From Gilliamella sp. wkB112 (GTDB taxonomy: Bacteria; Pseudomonadota; Gammaproteobacteria; Enterobacterales; Orbaceae): DNA of 64,000 nt. Both the position numbers and the translations under genes were made by a program. The notes below the pieces were generated by a model. It saw nothing but the letters and a program-made list of their open reading frames with translations. It was not told where the DNA came from and searched no databases. Positions within the stretch are counted from its first letter, which is position 1, and each line of letters starts with the position of its first letter. Shown in pieces: positions 49,105 to 60,418 of the stretch. The DNA lies in the NCBI RefSeq assembly GCF_001690685.1, contig NZ_LZGL01000013.1, positions 1-64,000 of the forward strand, in the 5' to 3' direction.

Positions 49105-49207
49105 AATTTTGGCTTCTATTAATGTTATATTGTTTAATAATAAAATTATATTATTGCTAATAATATTATAAAGTTAAGTTACTTATTTTATAAATATTAA
49201 AAATATG

Positions 49208-49981
49208 TTAATGACGACTACACCAAGTAGCAAGTGCTTCACAATCCCATCTTTTCATCATTTCACACCAAGCTGAACGCCAGCGACTAACAGTATTACT
49301 ATTAAGATGAAGTTTTTTCTGAATTTGTATATTATTTTTCCCGGCAACTAACAAATCAATAAATTCTCTCCATAATTCAGGGCGAGGTAACCTATTGAGA
49401 GGGGTATCACTTAAAAGGTTAAAACTCCGTCGACAATGTTTGCAACGGTAACAAGTTCTGGTGCCAACTTTTGTGGTATTGGTCGATGCACAGTATATAC
49501 AAACTGGAGTTTGCTCATTTAATAATGTCATTATTTTGGTATTAATAATTTTATGTTGTTCTGACAAAGTAGGTGTTAATGTGGCTTGTTTTTGATTGGT
49601 ATACCACTTATGTAAAGACGAATAATGCTGTTGCAAAAAATCTATTATAGCATGGTCTCTACGCATTACTTTCTCGAGCGAAGTACCCAGCTTTTTTTCG
49701 GCAATAAATTGATAACTTTTATTCTTGATTCGATGAACGAAAATGATTTCTAGCCAGTTAAATGGAGTTAAACGATTAAAAGGTGTATTAGTGGCAGCAG
49801 TGAAATATTTGTTACATGCTTTACAACGATAAGTATTTGTTGGTTTAGAACGGATCAAATAAAAGCTATTTTCACCACAAAATGGACAACCTTCAATATG
49901 TTGTAATGTTATATTTTCCAAATCATGATGAAAGGCCCTAAATTCATCATGTAACTCAGTTGGAACGAGTTCGTAAATCAT
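49208..49981 (-). CDS. Duplicated zinc-ribbon/HTH protein (DUF746- or IS1-InsA-like)
   Basis: A 257-residue protein made of two tandem modules. Module 1 (about 30-105): CPFC ... CKAC zinc ribbon, then TNTPFNRL and a helical region. Module 2 (about 160-245): CIYC ... CKHC ribbon, then SDTPLNRL and a helix-turn-helix (IQKKLHLNSNTVSRWRS). The ribbon-plus-HTH order is that of transposase DNA-binding subunits such as IS1 InsA, but no catalytic DDE domain follows, and no terminal inverted repeats are visible. It may be a domesticated DNA-binding protein. Function unknown. Confidence 0.65.
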   Translation of the reverse strand: MIYELVPTELHDEFRAFHHDLENITLQHIEGCPFCGENSFYLIRSKPTNTYRCKACNKYFTAATNTPFNRLTPFNWLEIIFVHRIKNKSYQFIAEKKLGTSLEKVMRRDHAIIDFLQQHYSSLHKWYTNQKQATLTPTLSEQHKIINTKIMTLLNEQTPVCIYCASTNTTKVGTRTCYRCKHCRRSFNLLSDTPLNRLPRPELWREFIDLLVAGKNNIQIQKKLHLNSNTVSRWRSAWCEMMKRWDCEALATWCSRH

Positions 49982-50194
49982 GTGTTACTCCAATATTACT
50001 ATTACTAACAAATAGTAACAGATTTTTACGTAAACATATAGTGCTCCTGAAACTTTTTTACATATGCTGAAACTAAAAAAATTATTTAAGATTTAGTGGC
50101 TAATTATCTTTTAATTTTAATATTATTAAAAAATAGCTTATGTTTTTAAGTGATTGCTGGAGAATGAGTTACTTTCGGATGAATTACTAAGTTA

Positions 50195-50227
50195 ATAAAA
50201 TCGACTTCTTTATCTAGATAAGTCGAT
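50195..50227 (-). terminator. Terminator of hemB
   Basis: On the minus strand AATCGACTT pairs with AAGTCGATT over 9 bp with an inner TTATC / GATAA, followed by TTTTATTAA. It is 27 bp past the hemB stop. Confidence 0.7.
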
Positions 50228-50253
50228 TCTATTAAGTATTATAATAAGATTTA

Positions 50254-51273
<1,020 letters not shown>

Positions 51274-51434
51274 TTATTCTTAATAAGAATAGCGTTATTA
51301 TCTGACTCTGGCAGATGAGAAGCAAATTAATTTGTTCTTAAGCAATAATTAGATATTTTACTTTACAACCTATGTTAATTAGAGGTAAAATTCGGCACTA
51401 ATTTTTAGTTCCTTGTGATATTAAACAAATTTGA

Positions 51435-51662
<228 letters not shown>

Positions 51663-51728
51663 TATTTATACTAAAAATTTAAATTGATATTAAAATCAAT
51701 TTGTTATTTTTGATATGAACAGTTCAAA

Positions 51729-51762
51729 CAAGCCGTACATGTAGCTACGGCTTGTTGTCTTT
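51729..51762 (+). terminator. Internal attenuator between rpsU and dnaG
   Basis: CAAGCCGTA pairs with TACGGCTTG (9 bp, 8-nt loop), followed by TTGTCTTTC. The E. coli operon has an internal terminator at the same place that keeps dnaG expression below that of rpsU. Confidence 0.75.
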
Positions 51763-51794
51763 CTGACAATACCAAAATTGGTTGATTATTTATC

Positions 51795-53576
51795 ATGAAA
51801 GGTCTTATTCCTCGCGATTTTATTTTAGATTTGATGGCTCGCACTAATATTCTAGATGTGATCAGCAAACGCGTGAAAATGAAGAAAAAAGGAAATAATT
51901 ATTTTGGTTGTTGTCCTTTTCATGATGAAAAAACCGCATCCTTTTCGCTTAACGAAAAAAAACAGATTTATTATTGCTTTGGATGTGGCGCCTCTGGTTC
52001 TGTTGTTAATTTTTTGATGCAATATGAAAGATTATCCTTTCCCGAAGCAATTGAAGAATTAGCTAGTATGCAAGGGATTCGTGTTCCTTATACTGATAAT
52101 AATAACAATCCTTCAGACCAATCTAAACAAATAGAATCACGTAATGTTAGGCGTGATCTCTATACATTGATGGCAAAAATAACTAATTTTTACCAACAAC
52201 AATTAACCTTACCAACTTCAAAAGATGCTAATCAATATTTGGAACAACGTGGACTTAATGCCGAGATTATTGCTCGATATAAGATTGGTTTTGCGCCTAA
52301 TGAATGGCGATTAACTTCGCAAAATGTTGTTAAGTCTAAAGCAGAAGCAACACTGTATAACCAAGCTGGAATGTTGGTAAAAAATGATAGTGGTAATCAG
52401 TACGATCGCTTTCGTGGGCGTATCATGTTTCCTATTCGTGATCGGCAAGGTAATGTCATTGCATTTGGTGGCCGAACTATTATTAATGACTCCGCAAAAT
52501 ATATAAATTCTCCTGAAACTCCTATTTTTCATAAAGGTTTTCAGTTATATGGACTTTATGAAGCGCTGGAAATAAATCGTAATCCACAGCAATTGATTGT
52601 AGTTGAAGGTTATATGGATGTTGTTTCTCTTGCTCAATTCGGCATTAATTATGCGGTTGCTGCTCTAGGGACGTCAACATCAGAGGAACATATTAAGTTA
52701 TTGTTTCGTGCGACCGATTCTGTTGTTTTTTGTTATGATGGTGATAATGCTGGGCGCAATGCAGCTTGGCGCGCTTTGAATGTTTTATTACCATGCTTGA
52801 TTGATGGTAAAGATATTACCTTTGCATTTTTACCACAAAATGAAGATCCTGACAGTTTAGTACGAAAAATTGGTAAAAATGGTTTCGAAGATTATTTAAA
52901 ATCAGCGCCAAATTTATCTAAGTTTTTATTCGACGAGCTCTTGAAACAAGTAGACTTAAAAACCGCTGAAGGAAAAGCTAAATTAAGTTCTCTCGCTTTA
53001 CCATTGCTAGATCAGGTTAAAGCTAAAGCGTTTAGATTGAACTTATTACAGCAGTTAGGTAATTATTTAGGATTACTTGATGTATCCCAGCTTGAACAGC
53101 TAATTAATACGATTCGTGTTAATAATGATAAAAAACCTTCTGAACCCACCCCAGTGCCACAAATGAAGTTAACTACGATGCGTATTTTAATCGGCTTATT
53201 AGTTCAATATCCCGATCTAGCCAAAAAAGTATCAGATCTTAATACTATTCGCCAAGTCAAACTTGCAGGCATCGAAATTTTTATAGAACTACTTGAATTA
53301 TGCCAACGTTATCCAAATATAAATACAGCACAATTATTAACGGAATGCATTGACCGACCATTTTATAAACAATTAAACCGGTTATCAACTTGGGAGTTTC
53401 ATTACCAAGAAGATGAAATAGCAACAATTTTTAGTCATACTTTGAAAGAGTTATATGATAATATACTTGCCCAAAGACAAGATGAGTTGATCGCCAAAGA
53501 GAGAGTCTCAGGCTTAAGTACTGGAGAGAAAAAAGAATTAGCGACGTTAATACTTGTTTTATCGAAAAAAGACTAA
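51795..53576 (+). CDS. dnaG: DNA primase
   Basis: A 593-residue primase making RNA primers at replication forks. The N-terminal zinc domain has CCPFHDEKTASF and YCFGCGASG; the TOPRIM catalytic core carries VVEGYMDVVSL and the acidic CYDGDNAGR; the C-terminal helicase-binding domain follows from about residue 440. Middle gene of rpsU-dnaG-rpoD. The usual start ATG 51795 is kept, although the Shine-Dalgarno is weak, consistent with low expression. Confidence 0.96.
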   Translation: MKGLIPRDFILDLMARTNILDVISKRVKMKKKGNNYFGCCPFHDEKTASFSLNEKKQIYYCFGCGASGSVVNFLMQYERLSFPEAIEELASMQGIRVPYTDNNNNPSDQSKQIESRNVRRDLYTLMAKITNFYQQQLTLPTSKDANQYLEQRGLNAEIIARYKIGFAPNEWRLTSQNVVKSKAEATLYNQAGMLVKNDSGNQYDRFRGRIMFPIRDRQGNVIAFGGRTIINDSAKYINSPETPIFHKGFQLYGLYEALEINRNPQQLIVVEGYMDVVSLAQFGINYAVAALGTSTSEEHIKLLFRATDSVVFCYDGDNAGRNAAWRALNVLLPCLIDGKDITFAFLPQNEDPDSLVRKIGKNGFEDYLKSAPNLSKFLFDELLKQVDLKTAEGKAKLSSLALPLLDQVKAKAFRLNLLQQLGNYLGLLDVSQLEQLINTIRVNNDKKPSEPTPVPQMKLTTMRILIGLLVQYPDLAKKVSDLNTIRQVKLAGIEIFIELLELCQRYPNINTAQLLTECIDRPFYKQLNRLSTWEFHYQEDEIATIFSHTLKELYDNILAQRQDELIAKERVSGLSTGEKKELATLILVLSKKD

Positions 53577-53664
53577 ATATACAGAGTATATGCAGTGCAA
53601 ATAAAAATGTCATACACTACATATATAATATACATGACCTAATAACAAAGCGTGGATACCTTTT

Positions 53665-55512
53665 ATGGAGCAAAATTCTCAATCACAGCTAAAACTCCTA
53701 ATCATTCGAGGTAAGGAGTTAGGATACTTGACTTATGCTGATGTCAATGATCATTTGCCTGAAGAGATTATTGATTCAGATCAAATTGAAGATATTATCC
53801 AAATGATCAATGATATGGGGATTCAGGTTCTTGAAGAAGCTCCTGATTCTGATGAATTATTACTTTCAGATAATGTCCCTGATGAAGAAGCCGTTGAAGC
53901 TGCAACGGCTTTAGTACTATCTAATGTGGAATCAGAAATAGGCAGAACAACTGACCCAGTGCGTATGTATATGCGTGAAATGGGTGCAGTAGAGTTACTG
54001 ACGCGTGAAGGCGAAATTGATATAGCTAAACGTATTGAAGATGGTATTAATCAGGTGCAAACTTCAGTATCAGAATATCCTGAAGCAATTACTTATCTGT
54101 TAGAACAGTATAATTTAATTGAAACAGGCGAAGTTCGCTTATCTGATTTGATTACCGGATTTGTAGATCCAAATGCCGAAGAATCAACAGAAGATCTACC
54201 TGAAGACTTAGAAGATAGTGAAGAAGAAATTGATCTGGATGATGGCGAAGATGAAGATGAAGATGAAGATGAAGAAGGCGATTCTTCATCTGATGATGAT
54301 GTCTCTATTGATCCAGAAGTGGCAAAAGCTAAATTTGCTGAATTAAAAGAACAACATGATAAAACCTCTGAGGCAATTAAAAAACACGGGCGTGCACATA
54401 AAAAAGCACAAAAAGAAATAGAAAATCTGTCTGAAATTTTTAAACAATTCCGTTTAGTGGGTAAACAGTTCGATATTCTTGTTAATAATATGAGAAGCAT
54501 GATGGATCGCGTGCGATCACATGAACGTGTAATTATGAAGATCTGTGTCGAACGATGCAAAATGCCGAAAAAACAATTTATGGCGTATTTTACCGGTAAT
54601 GAAACTAATATGAACTGGTATAAAAAAGCCTTAACTGCAAAGGGTGCATTTGCTGCTAATTTAAAAGAATTTGAAGAACCTATAATGGCTCAGATTGATC
54701 TTTTACAACAAATCGAAACAGAAACTAGCCTTTCTATCGAGCAAATCAAAGATATTAATAGAAGAATGTCTATTGGTGAAGCAAAAGCACGTCGAGCCAA
54801 AAAAGAGATGGTTGAGGCTAATTTACGTTTGGTTATCTCTATTGCTAAAAAATATACTAACCGTGGATTGCAGTTCTTAGACCTTATCCAAGAAGGTAAT
54901 ATTGGTTTGATGAAGGCGGTGGATAAATTTGAATATCGTCGTGGTTATAAATTTTCAACATATGCTACTTGGTGGATTAGACAAGCCATTACCCGTTCGA
55001 TTGCTGACCAAGCAAGAACTATTCGTATACCGGTACATATGATTGAAACTATCAATAAATTAAACCGCATTTCGCGTCAAATGTTACAAGAAATTGGTCG
55101 TGAACCAACTCCGGAAGAATTATCAGAACGCATGCAGATGCCAGAAGATAAAATCCGTAAGGTATTAAAAATTGCCAAAGAACCAATATCAATGGAAACG
55201 CCTGTAGGTGATGATGAAGATTCACATTTAGGTGATTTTATTGAAGATACCGCATTAGAACAACCGTTAGATGCGGCAACCTCCGAAAGCTTACGTAGTG
55301 CAACCCGTGATATTTTATCAGGGTTAACCCCTCGTGAAGCAAAAGTTTTACGTATGCGTTTTGGTATAGATATGAATACTGATCATACTCTTGAGGAAGT
55401 TGGTAAACAATTCGATGTAACTCGTGAACGTATACGTCAGATCGAAGCTAAAGCACTACGCAAATTACGACATCCAAGTCGATCAGATGTACTTCGTAGC
55501 TTTTTAGAATAA
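53665..55512 (+). CDS. rpoD: RNA polymerase primary sigma factor (sigma-70)
   Basis: A 615-residue sigma-70. Region 1.1 occupies the N-terminus, 1.2 begins at [11 protein letters not shown] (about residue 96), an acidic non-conserved insert (about 175-215) contains a coding GATGAA microsatellite, and regions 2 ([31 protein letters not shown]), 3 and 4 ([20 protein letters not shown]) are intact. The acidic insert is also present in E. coli. Last gene of the macromolecular synthesis operon, closed by a strong terminator. Confidence 0.97.
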   Translation: MEQNSQSQLKLLIIRGKELGYLTYADVNDHLPEEIIDSDQIEDIIQMINDMGIQVLEEAPDSDELLLSDNVPDEEAVEAATALVLSNVESEIGRTTDPVRMYMREMGAVELLTREGEIDIAKRIEDGINQVQTSVSEYPEAITYLLEQYNLIETGEVRLSDLITGFVDPNAEESTEDLPEDLEDSEEEIDLDDGEDEDEDEDEEGDSSSDDDVSIDPEVAKAKFAELKEQHDKTSEAIKKHGRAHKKAQKEIENLSEIFKQFRLVGKQFDILVNNMRSMMDRVRSHERVIMKICVERCKMPKKQFMAYFTGNETNMNWYKKALTAKGAFAANLKEFEEPIMAQIDLLQQIETETSLSIEQIKDINRRMSIGEAKARRAKKEMVEANLRLVISIAKKYTNRGLQFLDLIQEGNIGLMKAVDKFEYRRGYKFSTYATWWIRQAITRSIADQARTIRIPVHMIETINKLNRISRQMLQEIGREPTPEELSERMQMPEDKIRKVLKIAKEPISMETPVGDDEDSHLGDFIEDTALEQPLDAATSESLRSATRDILSGLTPREAKVLRMRFGIDMNTDHTLEEVGKQFDVTRERIRQIEAKALRKLRHPSRSDVLRSFLE

Positions 55513-55531
55513 ACTATCACTCATTAATTAT

Positions 55532-55557
55532 ATCGCCACATTTGTGGCGATTTTTTT
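55532..55557 (+). terminator. Terminator of rpoD
   Basis: ATCGCCAC pairs with GTGGCGAT (4-nt loop) followed by seven T, 19 bp after the rpoD stop. Confidence 0.93.
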
Positions 55558-55571
55558 AATCAATTACGCTG

Positions 55572-56549
55572 ATGCCGATGAATATATTGCAACGTATTAA
55601 GATCGATACATTTTTATTAATTTTAATTGGTGTTGTTATTACAGCAAGTTTATTTCCATGTAAAGGTCAGACCAAAGTGGTTTTTGATTACTTAACTACT
55701 TTTGCTATTGGTTTATTATTTTTTATGCATGGCGCTAAACTCTCGTTACAAGCGATTATCGTTGGTATTAAAAATTGGCGATTACACTTGATAATATTTT
55801 GTACCACTTTTGTTATCTTCCCAATTCTAGGGTTGGCAATGCATGTATTTGTACCTACTTTTTTATCACAAAATCTATATTTAGGATTTATCTATTTATG
55901 TGTTTTACCGGCGACAGTACAATCGGCTATTGCGTTTACTTCTATAGCTAAAGGTAATGTTGCAGCTGCTATTTGTAGTGCATCCGCATCAACTTTATTG
56001 GGAGTTTTTATTACTCCGCTTTTAGTTGGAATTTTAATGCATACACAAGCTGCGGGTTCAATGAATATGCTAGATGCAATAACTTCTATAATGTTTAAAC
56101 TGATGTTACCTTTTATTATTGGTCATTTATCGAGACGTTTCATTGGTAAATGGGTTGATAAGTATAAAAGTCTAATCTCAAAAACTGACCGTATCTCAAT
56201 TTTACTAGTAGTTTATGTCGCTTTTAGTGATGCTGTAGCCAATGGTATTTGGGCACAAATTAGCTTCCTCTCTCTTTTAGAAATTATCTTGTTTTCAATT
56301 TTATTATTAACTGTGGTATTAGTTATTACGACTTATAGTTCAAGATTACTTGGATTTAATAAAGAAGATGAAATAACAATTGTTTTTTGTGGTTCCAAAA
56401 AAAGTCTGGCTAGTGGTATTCCAATGGCTAGCGTGATCTTCCCCATTTCCATCATAGGAATAATGATTTTGCCTTTAATGATTTTCCATCAAATCCAATT
56501 AATGATTTGTGCCGTATTAGCGTCTCATTATGCTAAACGAAAAATGTAA
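55572..56549 (+). CDS. Bile acid:sodium symporter family protein (YfeH-like)
   Basis: A 325-residue membrane protein with about nine or ten helices, of the SBF-like family 4 that includes E. coli Yfe[10 protein letters not shown] near residue 50, [21 protein letters not shown] around 112-132 and the C-terminal [15 protein letters not shown] motif, typical of this branch, are all visible. The transported substrate is not established for the family. The start could be ATG 55572 or the ATG two codons later. It stands between rpoD and pitA on the same strand. Confidence 0.83.
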   Translation: MPMNILQRIKIDTFLLILIGVVITASLFPCKGQTKVVFDYLTTFAIGLLFFMHGAKLSLQAIIVGIKNWRLHLIIFCTTFVIFPILGLAMHVFVPTFLSQNLYLGFIYLCVLPATVQSAIAFTSIAKGNVAAAICSASASTLLGVFITPLLVGILMHTQAAGSMNMLDAITSIMFKLMLPFIIGHLSRRFIGKWVDKYKSLISKTDRISILLVVYVAFSDAVANGIWAQISFLSLLEIILFSILLLTVVLVITTYSSRLLGFNKEDEITIVFCGSKKSLASGIPMASVIFPISIIGIMILPLMIFHQIQLMICAVLASHYAKRKM

Positions 56550-56617
56550 AAATTGTTTTGCTCATTAATCTATTCTCAAGGATAATAGAGCCGCTATTAA
56601 CAACAGAAAGATATATT

Positions 56618-58132
56618 ATGTTTCATCTATTTGCTGATTTAGAATTTTCAACTATCGTATTATTAATTCTTGCTTTGCTTTTTGTCCTATTTTATGAAGC
56701 TATTAATGGTTTTCATGATACGGCTAATGCGGTAGCAACTGTTATTTATACTAGAGCATTAAAAGAACAACTTGCTGTTTTTATGGCGGGGATGTTTTAC
56801 TTTCTAGGTGTATTGCTTGGTGGACTAAGCGTTGCTTATGCGATTGTGCATCTTTTACCAACGGATTTACTCCTTAATGTAAGTTCAATGCATGGGCTAG
56901 CGATGGTTTTTTCAATCTTATTAGCAGCCATAATTTGGAATTTAGGTACTTGGTATATAGGGATCCCCGCATCTAGCTCGCATACGTTGATTGGCTCAAT
57001 TATTGGTGTGGCACTAGCTAATGCATTTATTATGGATACATCAATTATTGATGCTCTTAATATTTCTAAAATGATTCAGATTTTCTTGTCATTAATAATT
57101 TCACCTATTGTTGGATTGGTAATTGCAGGCTTGATGATTTTTTTACTACGAAAATATTGGACACGAAAAGGCCAAAGTAAAAAAAGTAGTAAGAAAAGAG
57201 AACGTATTTTTATGACACCAGAGCAACGAGAGAAATTATATGGTAAGAAAAAACCTCCATTTTGGATACGTATAATGTTAATTATCTCAGCAGCAGGTGT
57301 CAGTTTTTCACATGGTGCTAATGATGGTCAAAAAGGTATTGGCTTGTTAATGCTAGTATTAATGGGCATTGCACCCGCAGGCTTTATTGTGAATATGAGT
57401 GCATCAACTTATGAAATTACTAATACGCGCAATGCGATTCATAATATTGAAGAGTATTTTACTGTTCATAATGATGAACTTGATACGGTTATTGGTAAAC
57501 AAACAACCGTAGATACAACAACTCCTGTGGGGGATTTAAATAAATATCATTGTGATTATTCGCGCTCCTTTATCACGTTAAGTATAGCGAATAGCTTGTT
57601 TAATAAAATCAAAGATTATGAATCACTAACTGTTGATCAGCGTTCACAAGCAAGGCGTATTTTACTTTGTTTATCTGATACCGTTGCTCATGTTGCTAAA
57701 CAACCTAATGTTGCATCGCAAGATAAGCAATATCTAAAGTCACTAAATAATGATCTTCTAAAAACGGTTGAATATGCACCGATTTGGATTATTATCGCGG
57801 TTGCTTCTGCTTTGGCTGTTGGTACTATGATCGGTTGGCGTCGTGTTGCTATCACTATTGGTGAAAAAATAGGTAAAAAAGGCATGACTTATGCTCAAGG
57901 TGTTTCCGCCCAAATTACCACTGCGTTATCAATTGGTATTGCTAGCTTTACTGGAATGCCTGTATCAACTACACAGGTACTCTCATCCTCGGTTGCTGGA
58001 ACAATGATTGTTGATGGTGGGGGAGTCCAGAGTAAAACTATAAAAAATATTGCGTTGACATGGGTTTTAACACTTCCTATTTCAATTTTGTTATCTGCGT
58101 CACTTTTTTGGCTTGCTCAAAAACTAATTTAG
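56618..58132 (+). CDS. pitA: Low-affinity inorganic phosphate transporter
   Basis: A 504-residue PiT-family symporter carrying metal-phosphate with protons. The duplicated signature [17 protein letters not shown] (N-terminal) and [13 protein letters not shown] (central) is present, along with [17 protein letters not shown] and [16 protein letters not shown]. Homology with E. coli PitA begins at [10 protein letters not shown], so I start at ATG 56618; an upstream in-frame TTG at 56558 adds 20 residues without support. It is followed by uspA, as near pitA in E. coli. Confidence 0.95.
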   Translation: MFHLFADLEFSTIVLLILALLFVLFYEAINGFHDTANAVATVIYTRALKEQLAVFMAGMFYFLGVLLGGLSVAYAIVHLLPTDLLLNVSSMHGLAMVFSILLAAIIWNLGTWYIGIPASSSHTLIGSIIGVALANAFIMDTSIIDALNISKMIQIFLSLIISPIVGLVIAGLMIFLLRKYWTRKGQSKKSSKKRERIFMTPEQREKLYGKKKPPFWIRIMLIISAAGVSFSHGANDGQKGIGLLMLVLMGIAPAGFIVNMSASTYEITNTRNAIHNIEEYFTVHNDELDTVIGKQTTVDTTTPVGDLNKYHCDYSRSFITLSIANSLFNKIKDYESLTVDQRSQARRILLCLSDTVAHVAKQPNVASQDKQYLKSLNNDLLKTVEYAPIWIIIAVASALAVGTMIGWRRVAITIGEKIGKKGMTYAQGVSAQITTALSIGIASFTGMPVSTTQVLSSSVAGTMIVDGGGVQSKTIKNIALTWVLTLPISILLSASLFWLAQKLI

Positions 58133-58197
58133 TAGTAAAAATATAGTATTAAATTTAAACTTAACCGGGACGTCTAAAGAGGAAGGAGAAAAGTATC

Positions 58198-58650
58198 ATG
58201 GCTTATAAACATATATTAGTCGCAGTTGATTTATCACCTGAAAGTGAAGTTCTTGTCGAAAAAGCAGTTTCTATGGCAAGACCATATAATGCTCAAATAT
58301 CATTGATTCACGTTGGTATTAATTATTCTGATCTTTATACCGGTTTGGTTGATATTAATATGAATGATATGAAAGATAGAATTACCGAAGATGCACATAT
58401 TGCATTAAATAAACTTGCAGATGATGCTGGTTATCCTATTGCTCATACTCTTTCTGGTAATGGTGAATTTGGACAGGTTTTAATCGAAGCTATACAAGAA
58501 TATGGCGCTGATTTGGTGGTTTGTGGTCACCATCAAGATTTCTGGAGTAAACTAATGTCTTCTGCTCGTCAACTTATTAATAATACTCATATTGATACAC
58601 TAATTGTGCCATTAAAAGACGAAGAACCAGTAGAAGAAGCTGCCAAATGA
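58198..58650 (+). CDS. uspA: Universal stress protein A
   Basis: A 150-residue UspA-family protein nearly collinear with E. coli Usp[17 protein letters not shown] opening, [11 protein letters not shown], and [22 protein letters not shown] near the C-terminus. It is a small dimeric cytoplasmic protein induced on growth arrest. It lies 65 bp after pitA with a strong AGGAAGGAG site. A six-residue acidic/Ala tail extends beyond the E. coli length. Confidence 0.95.
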   Translation: MAYKHILVAVDLSPESEVLVEKAVSMARPYNAQISLIHVGINYSDLYTGLVDINMNDMKDRITEDAHIALNKLADDAGYPIAHTLSGNGEFGQVLIEAIQEYGADLVVCGHHQDFWSKLMSSARQLINNTHIDTLIVPLKDEEPVEEAAK

Positions 58651-58663
58651 AAGTTTAATCATC

Positions 58664-58689
58664 AACCCGCTTAATTAGCGGGTTTTTAT
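58664..58689 (+). terminator. Terminator of uspA
   Basis: AACCCGC pairs with GCGGGTT around TTAATTA, followed by TTTTTATA; 13 bp after the uspA stop. Confidence 0.92.
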
Positions 58690-58829
58690 ATTTTTATCTA
58701 TTACATCTGTAAAGATGTTTCAGGTCAGCTATACGTTTAAGTATGTTTTTATAAATGCTCTTTTCCTTACACTTCCAAGTACCGTAAAAATATACTAAAA
58801 CCATAATTCAGAATATAAGGAGTTTTATT

Positions 58830-59585
58830 ATGAATATTGCTTTAGTTACAGGTGCTTCATCTGGTTTTGGTCGAGCTATTTGTCGTAAACTCATTGCAGA
58901 TGGCTATAAGGTCATTGGTGGAGGTCGCCGGCTAGACAAGTTACAACAATTAGCAGAGGAACTTGGTAACAATTTTTTCCCAATGCAATTAGATGTCACA
59001 AAAAAAGATGCTGTTGAATCAATCTTATTACAGCTACCTAAAGATTTTCAACCAATTGATATTTTAGTGAATAATGCAGGATTAGCTCTTGGTCAAGAAC
59101 CTGCTTATCAAGCTAATTATAATGATTGGCAAACTATGATAGAAACCAATATTATTGGCTTAATACATTTAACTCACCAAATTTTACCTAGTATGGTTGA
59201 GCGAAATTTTGGTTATATTATTAATCTTGGTTCTGTTGCAGGGACTTATGCTTATAAAGGAGGTAATGTATATGGAGCCTCTAAAGCATTTGTAAAGCAA
59301 TTTAGTGCTAATTTGCGTACGGATTTACTTGGAAAAAAAATAAGAGTAACAAATATTGAACCGGGTTTATGTGGTGGTACAGAATTTTCGAATGTCCGCT
59401 TTCATGGTAATGCTGAAAAAGCAGCAGATGTATATAAGGGTGTTGAATATATAACTCCTGAAGATATAGCTAATACAGTTTCATGGCTAGTTAATACCCC
59501 TACCCATTTCAATGTTAATTCATTAGAAATAATGCCTGTTGCGCAAGTTCCAGCTGGACTTGCTGTTTATAAGGAAACTAATTAA
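58830..59585 (+). CDS. ydfG: NADP-dependent 3-hydroxy acid dehydrogenase YdfG
   Basis: A 251-residue short-chain dehydrogenase. The cofactor motif TGASSGFG is at about residues 7-14, NNAGLALG near 85, and the catalytic Tyr/Lys in YGASKAFVKQFS. EPGLCGGTEFSNVRF is specific to the YdfG/serine-3-dehydrogenase group. E. coli YdfG oxidises L-allo-threonine and serine and reduces malonic semialdehyde. The last activity is notable, since the IolJ aldolase upstream would produce malonic semialdehyde. Single gene with its own terminator. Confidence 0.93.
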   Translation: MNIALVTGASSGFGRAICRKLIADGYKVIGGGRRLDKLQQLAEELGNNFFPMQLDVTKKDAVESILLQLPKDFQPIDILVNNAGLALGQEPAYQANYNDWQTMIETNIIGLIHLTHQILPSMVERNFGYIINLGSVAGTYAYKGGNVYGASKAFVKQFSANLRTDLLGKKIRVTNIEPGLCGGTEFSNVRFHGNAEKAADVYKGVEYITPEDIANTVSWLVNTPTHFNVNSLEIMPVAQVPAGLAVYKETN

Positions 59586-59598
59586 GAATGTGGAATAT

Positions 59599-59637
59599 TA
59601 TATCGGTATTGCATTAGCGATGCCGATATAATTATTT
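59599..59637 (+). terminator. Terminator of ydfG
   Basis: A 14-bp stem (TATATCGGTATTGC with its partner at 59617-59630, two G-U pairs) and a 4-nt loop are followed by ATTATTTTG. Confidence 0.8.
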
Positions 59638-59738
59638 TGAACATAAAAAATTATGTTTGCTAAACAAAAATACACTTGCACTTAAAGTGATGGATTGCTA
59701 TCCTTCTTGTTTGTGATTTTGGATTGAGGTTTATTGCA

Positions 59739-60068
59739 ATGACATTTTCTGAAGTAACTAAAACCTTTGCATCTAGCTTGCCTGGTACTGATAGTTATGT
59801 AAAATTGCGTAAAGCAATGCGCACATTAATACAAAATGATCCTAAAAATGCTGCTGTGTATTTTTTGATCTTTGGTTTTGCACGCACCTATGTCATGTTA
59901 TATGAAGATCAAGAAATATCACCGCAATTTGCCGAAGATAACCAAAAATTAATGTTATCTTATCTCAATGTTCTTGATGAAGCATTAAAGAAACAAGATG
60001 CGGAAAGCATCTATCAAGCATTGAATAAAGTAGTCAACGAATACGAAAATAGTAAAAAAGTTTTTTAA
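59739..60068 (+). CDS. Conserved hypothetical protein
   Basis: A 109-residue, mostly helical, soluble-looking protein (MTFSEVTKTFASSL..., VYFLIFGFARTYVMLYED in the middle, acidic-basic helices to the C-terminus). The ATG at 59739 is nine bases after GAGG; the frame is open to a TTG at 59724 without support. It has its own terminator and precedes the thr operon. I do not recognise a family; the coding pattern is normal for the window, so it is likely real. Confidence 0.7.
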   Translation: MTFSEVTKTFASSLPGTDSYVKLRKAMRTLIQNDPKNAAVYFLIFGFARTYVMLYEDQEISPQFAEDNQKLMLSYLNVLDEALKKQDAESIYQALNKVVNEYENSKKVF

Positions 60069-60072
60069 AATT

Positions 60073-60107
60073 GCAGCCTAACATGAAAATGTTGGGCTGT
60101 TTTGTTT
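60073..60107 (+). terminator. Terminator after the hypothetical gene
   Basis: CAGCC-T-AACAT pairs with ATGTT-G-GGCTG (GAAA loop) and is followed by TTTTGTTT. Its right arm overlaps the -35 element of the thr promoter. Confidence 0.88.
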
Positions 60108-60120
60108 AGAAGTGTATAAG
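60092..60120 (+). promoter_or_regulatory. Probable promoter of the thr operon
   Basis: TTGGGC (60092-60097), a 17-bp spacer and TATAAG (60115-60120) form a reasonable sigma-70 promoter just ahead of the leader peptide. Transcription would begin near 60127. Confidence 0.55.
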
Positions 60121-60137
60121 TAAATTTAGGAACAATG

Positions 60138-60209
60138 ATGAAATTAATTATGTTTATTATGGGCATTATTATTACCACTGGCACTATTATTCAATGTAGG
60201 GCGGGTTGA
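60138..60209 (+). CDS. thrL: thr operon leader peptide
   Basis: A 23-codon frame behind AGGA reads MKLIMFIMGIIITTGTIIQCRAG: three Thr and six adjacent Ile codons clustered around ITTGTII. Such Thr/Ile-rich peptides regulate thrABC by ribosome stalling in enterobacteria. An ATG one codon earlier (60135) could also be used. The last codons (GGCGGGTT at 60200-60207) copy the right arm of the terminator and can pair with its left arm instead. Confidence 0.85.
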   Translation: MKLIMFIMGIIITTGTIIQCRAG

Positions 60210-60227
60210 TATTTTCCTAAAATATAA

Positions 60228-60255
60228 AAAACCCGCCACCAAAGGCGGGTTTTTT
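60228..60255 (+). terminator. thr operon attenuator (terminator and antiterminator)
   Basis: AAAACCCGCC pairs with GGCGGGTTTT (loop ACCAAA) and ends in a T-run: a strong intrinsic terminator. The left arm AACCCGCC (60230-60237) can alternatively pair with GGCGGGTT at 60200-60207 within the leader peptide codons, forming an antiterminator when a ribosome stalls upstream at the Thr/Ile codons. thrA starts 160 bp later. Confidence 0.88.
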
Positions 60256-60418
60256 ATTTGAAATGGATATGTTTAAAAATAACAATCAGTAAAGGGTATT
60301 AATAACTTATAAAGATTAAAAGCATATAATTTCTAATTCAATAATTATTGATAAAGTTTGGGTGAAGGTCACTAAAAAGACTAATGGCATTAATTAAGAT
60401 AATAACAAAAGGTGTGAT

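Noticed and set aside
54251-54275. GATGAA microsatellite in rpoD as a phase-variation site
   Set aside because: The six-base unit keeps the frame whatever the copy number, and an acidic insert at this place is normal in sigma-70.
54093-54560. A 155-codon antisense frame within rpoD, rich in Ser runs
   Set aside because: It is the mirror of the acidic GATGAA-repeat insert of sigma-70; the Ser runs arise from reverse-complement Asp/Glu codons. No ribosome-binding site or family resemblance.
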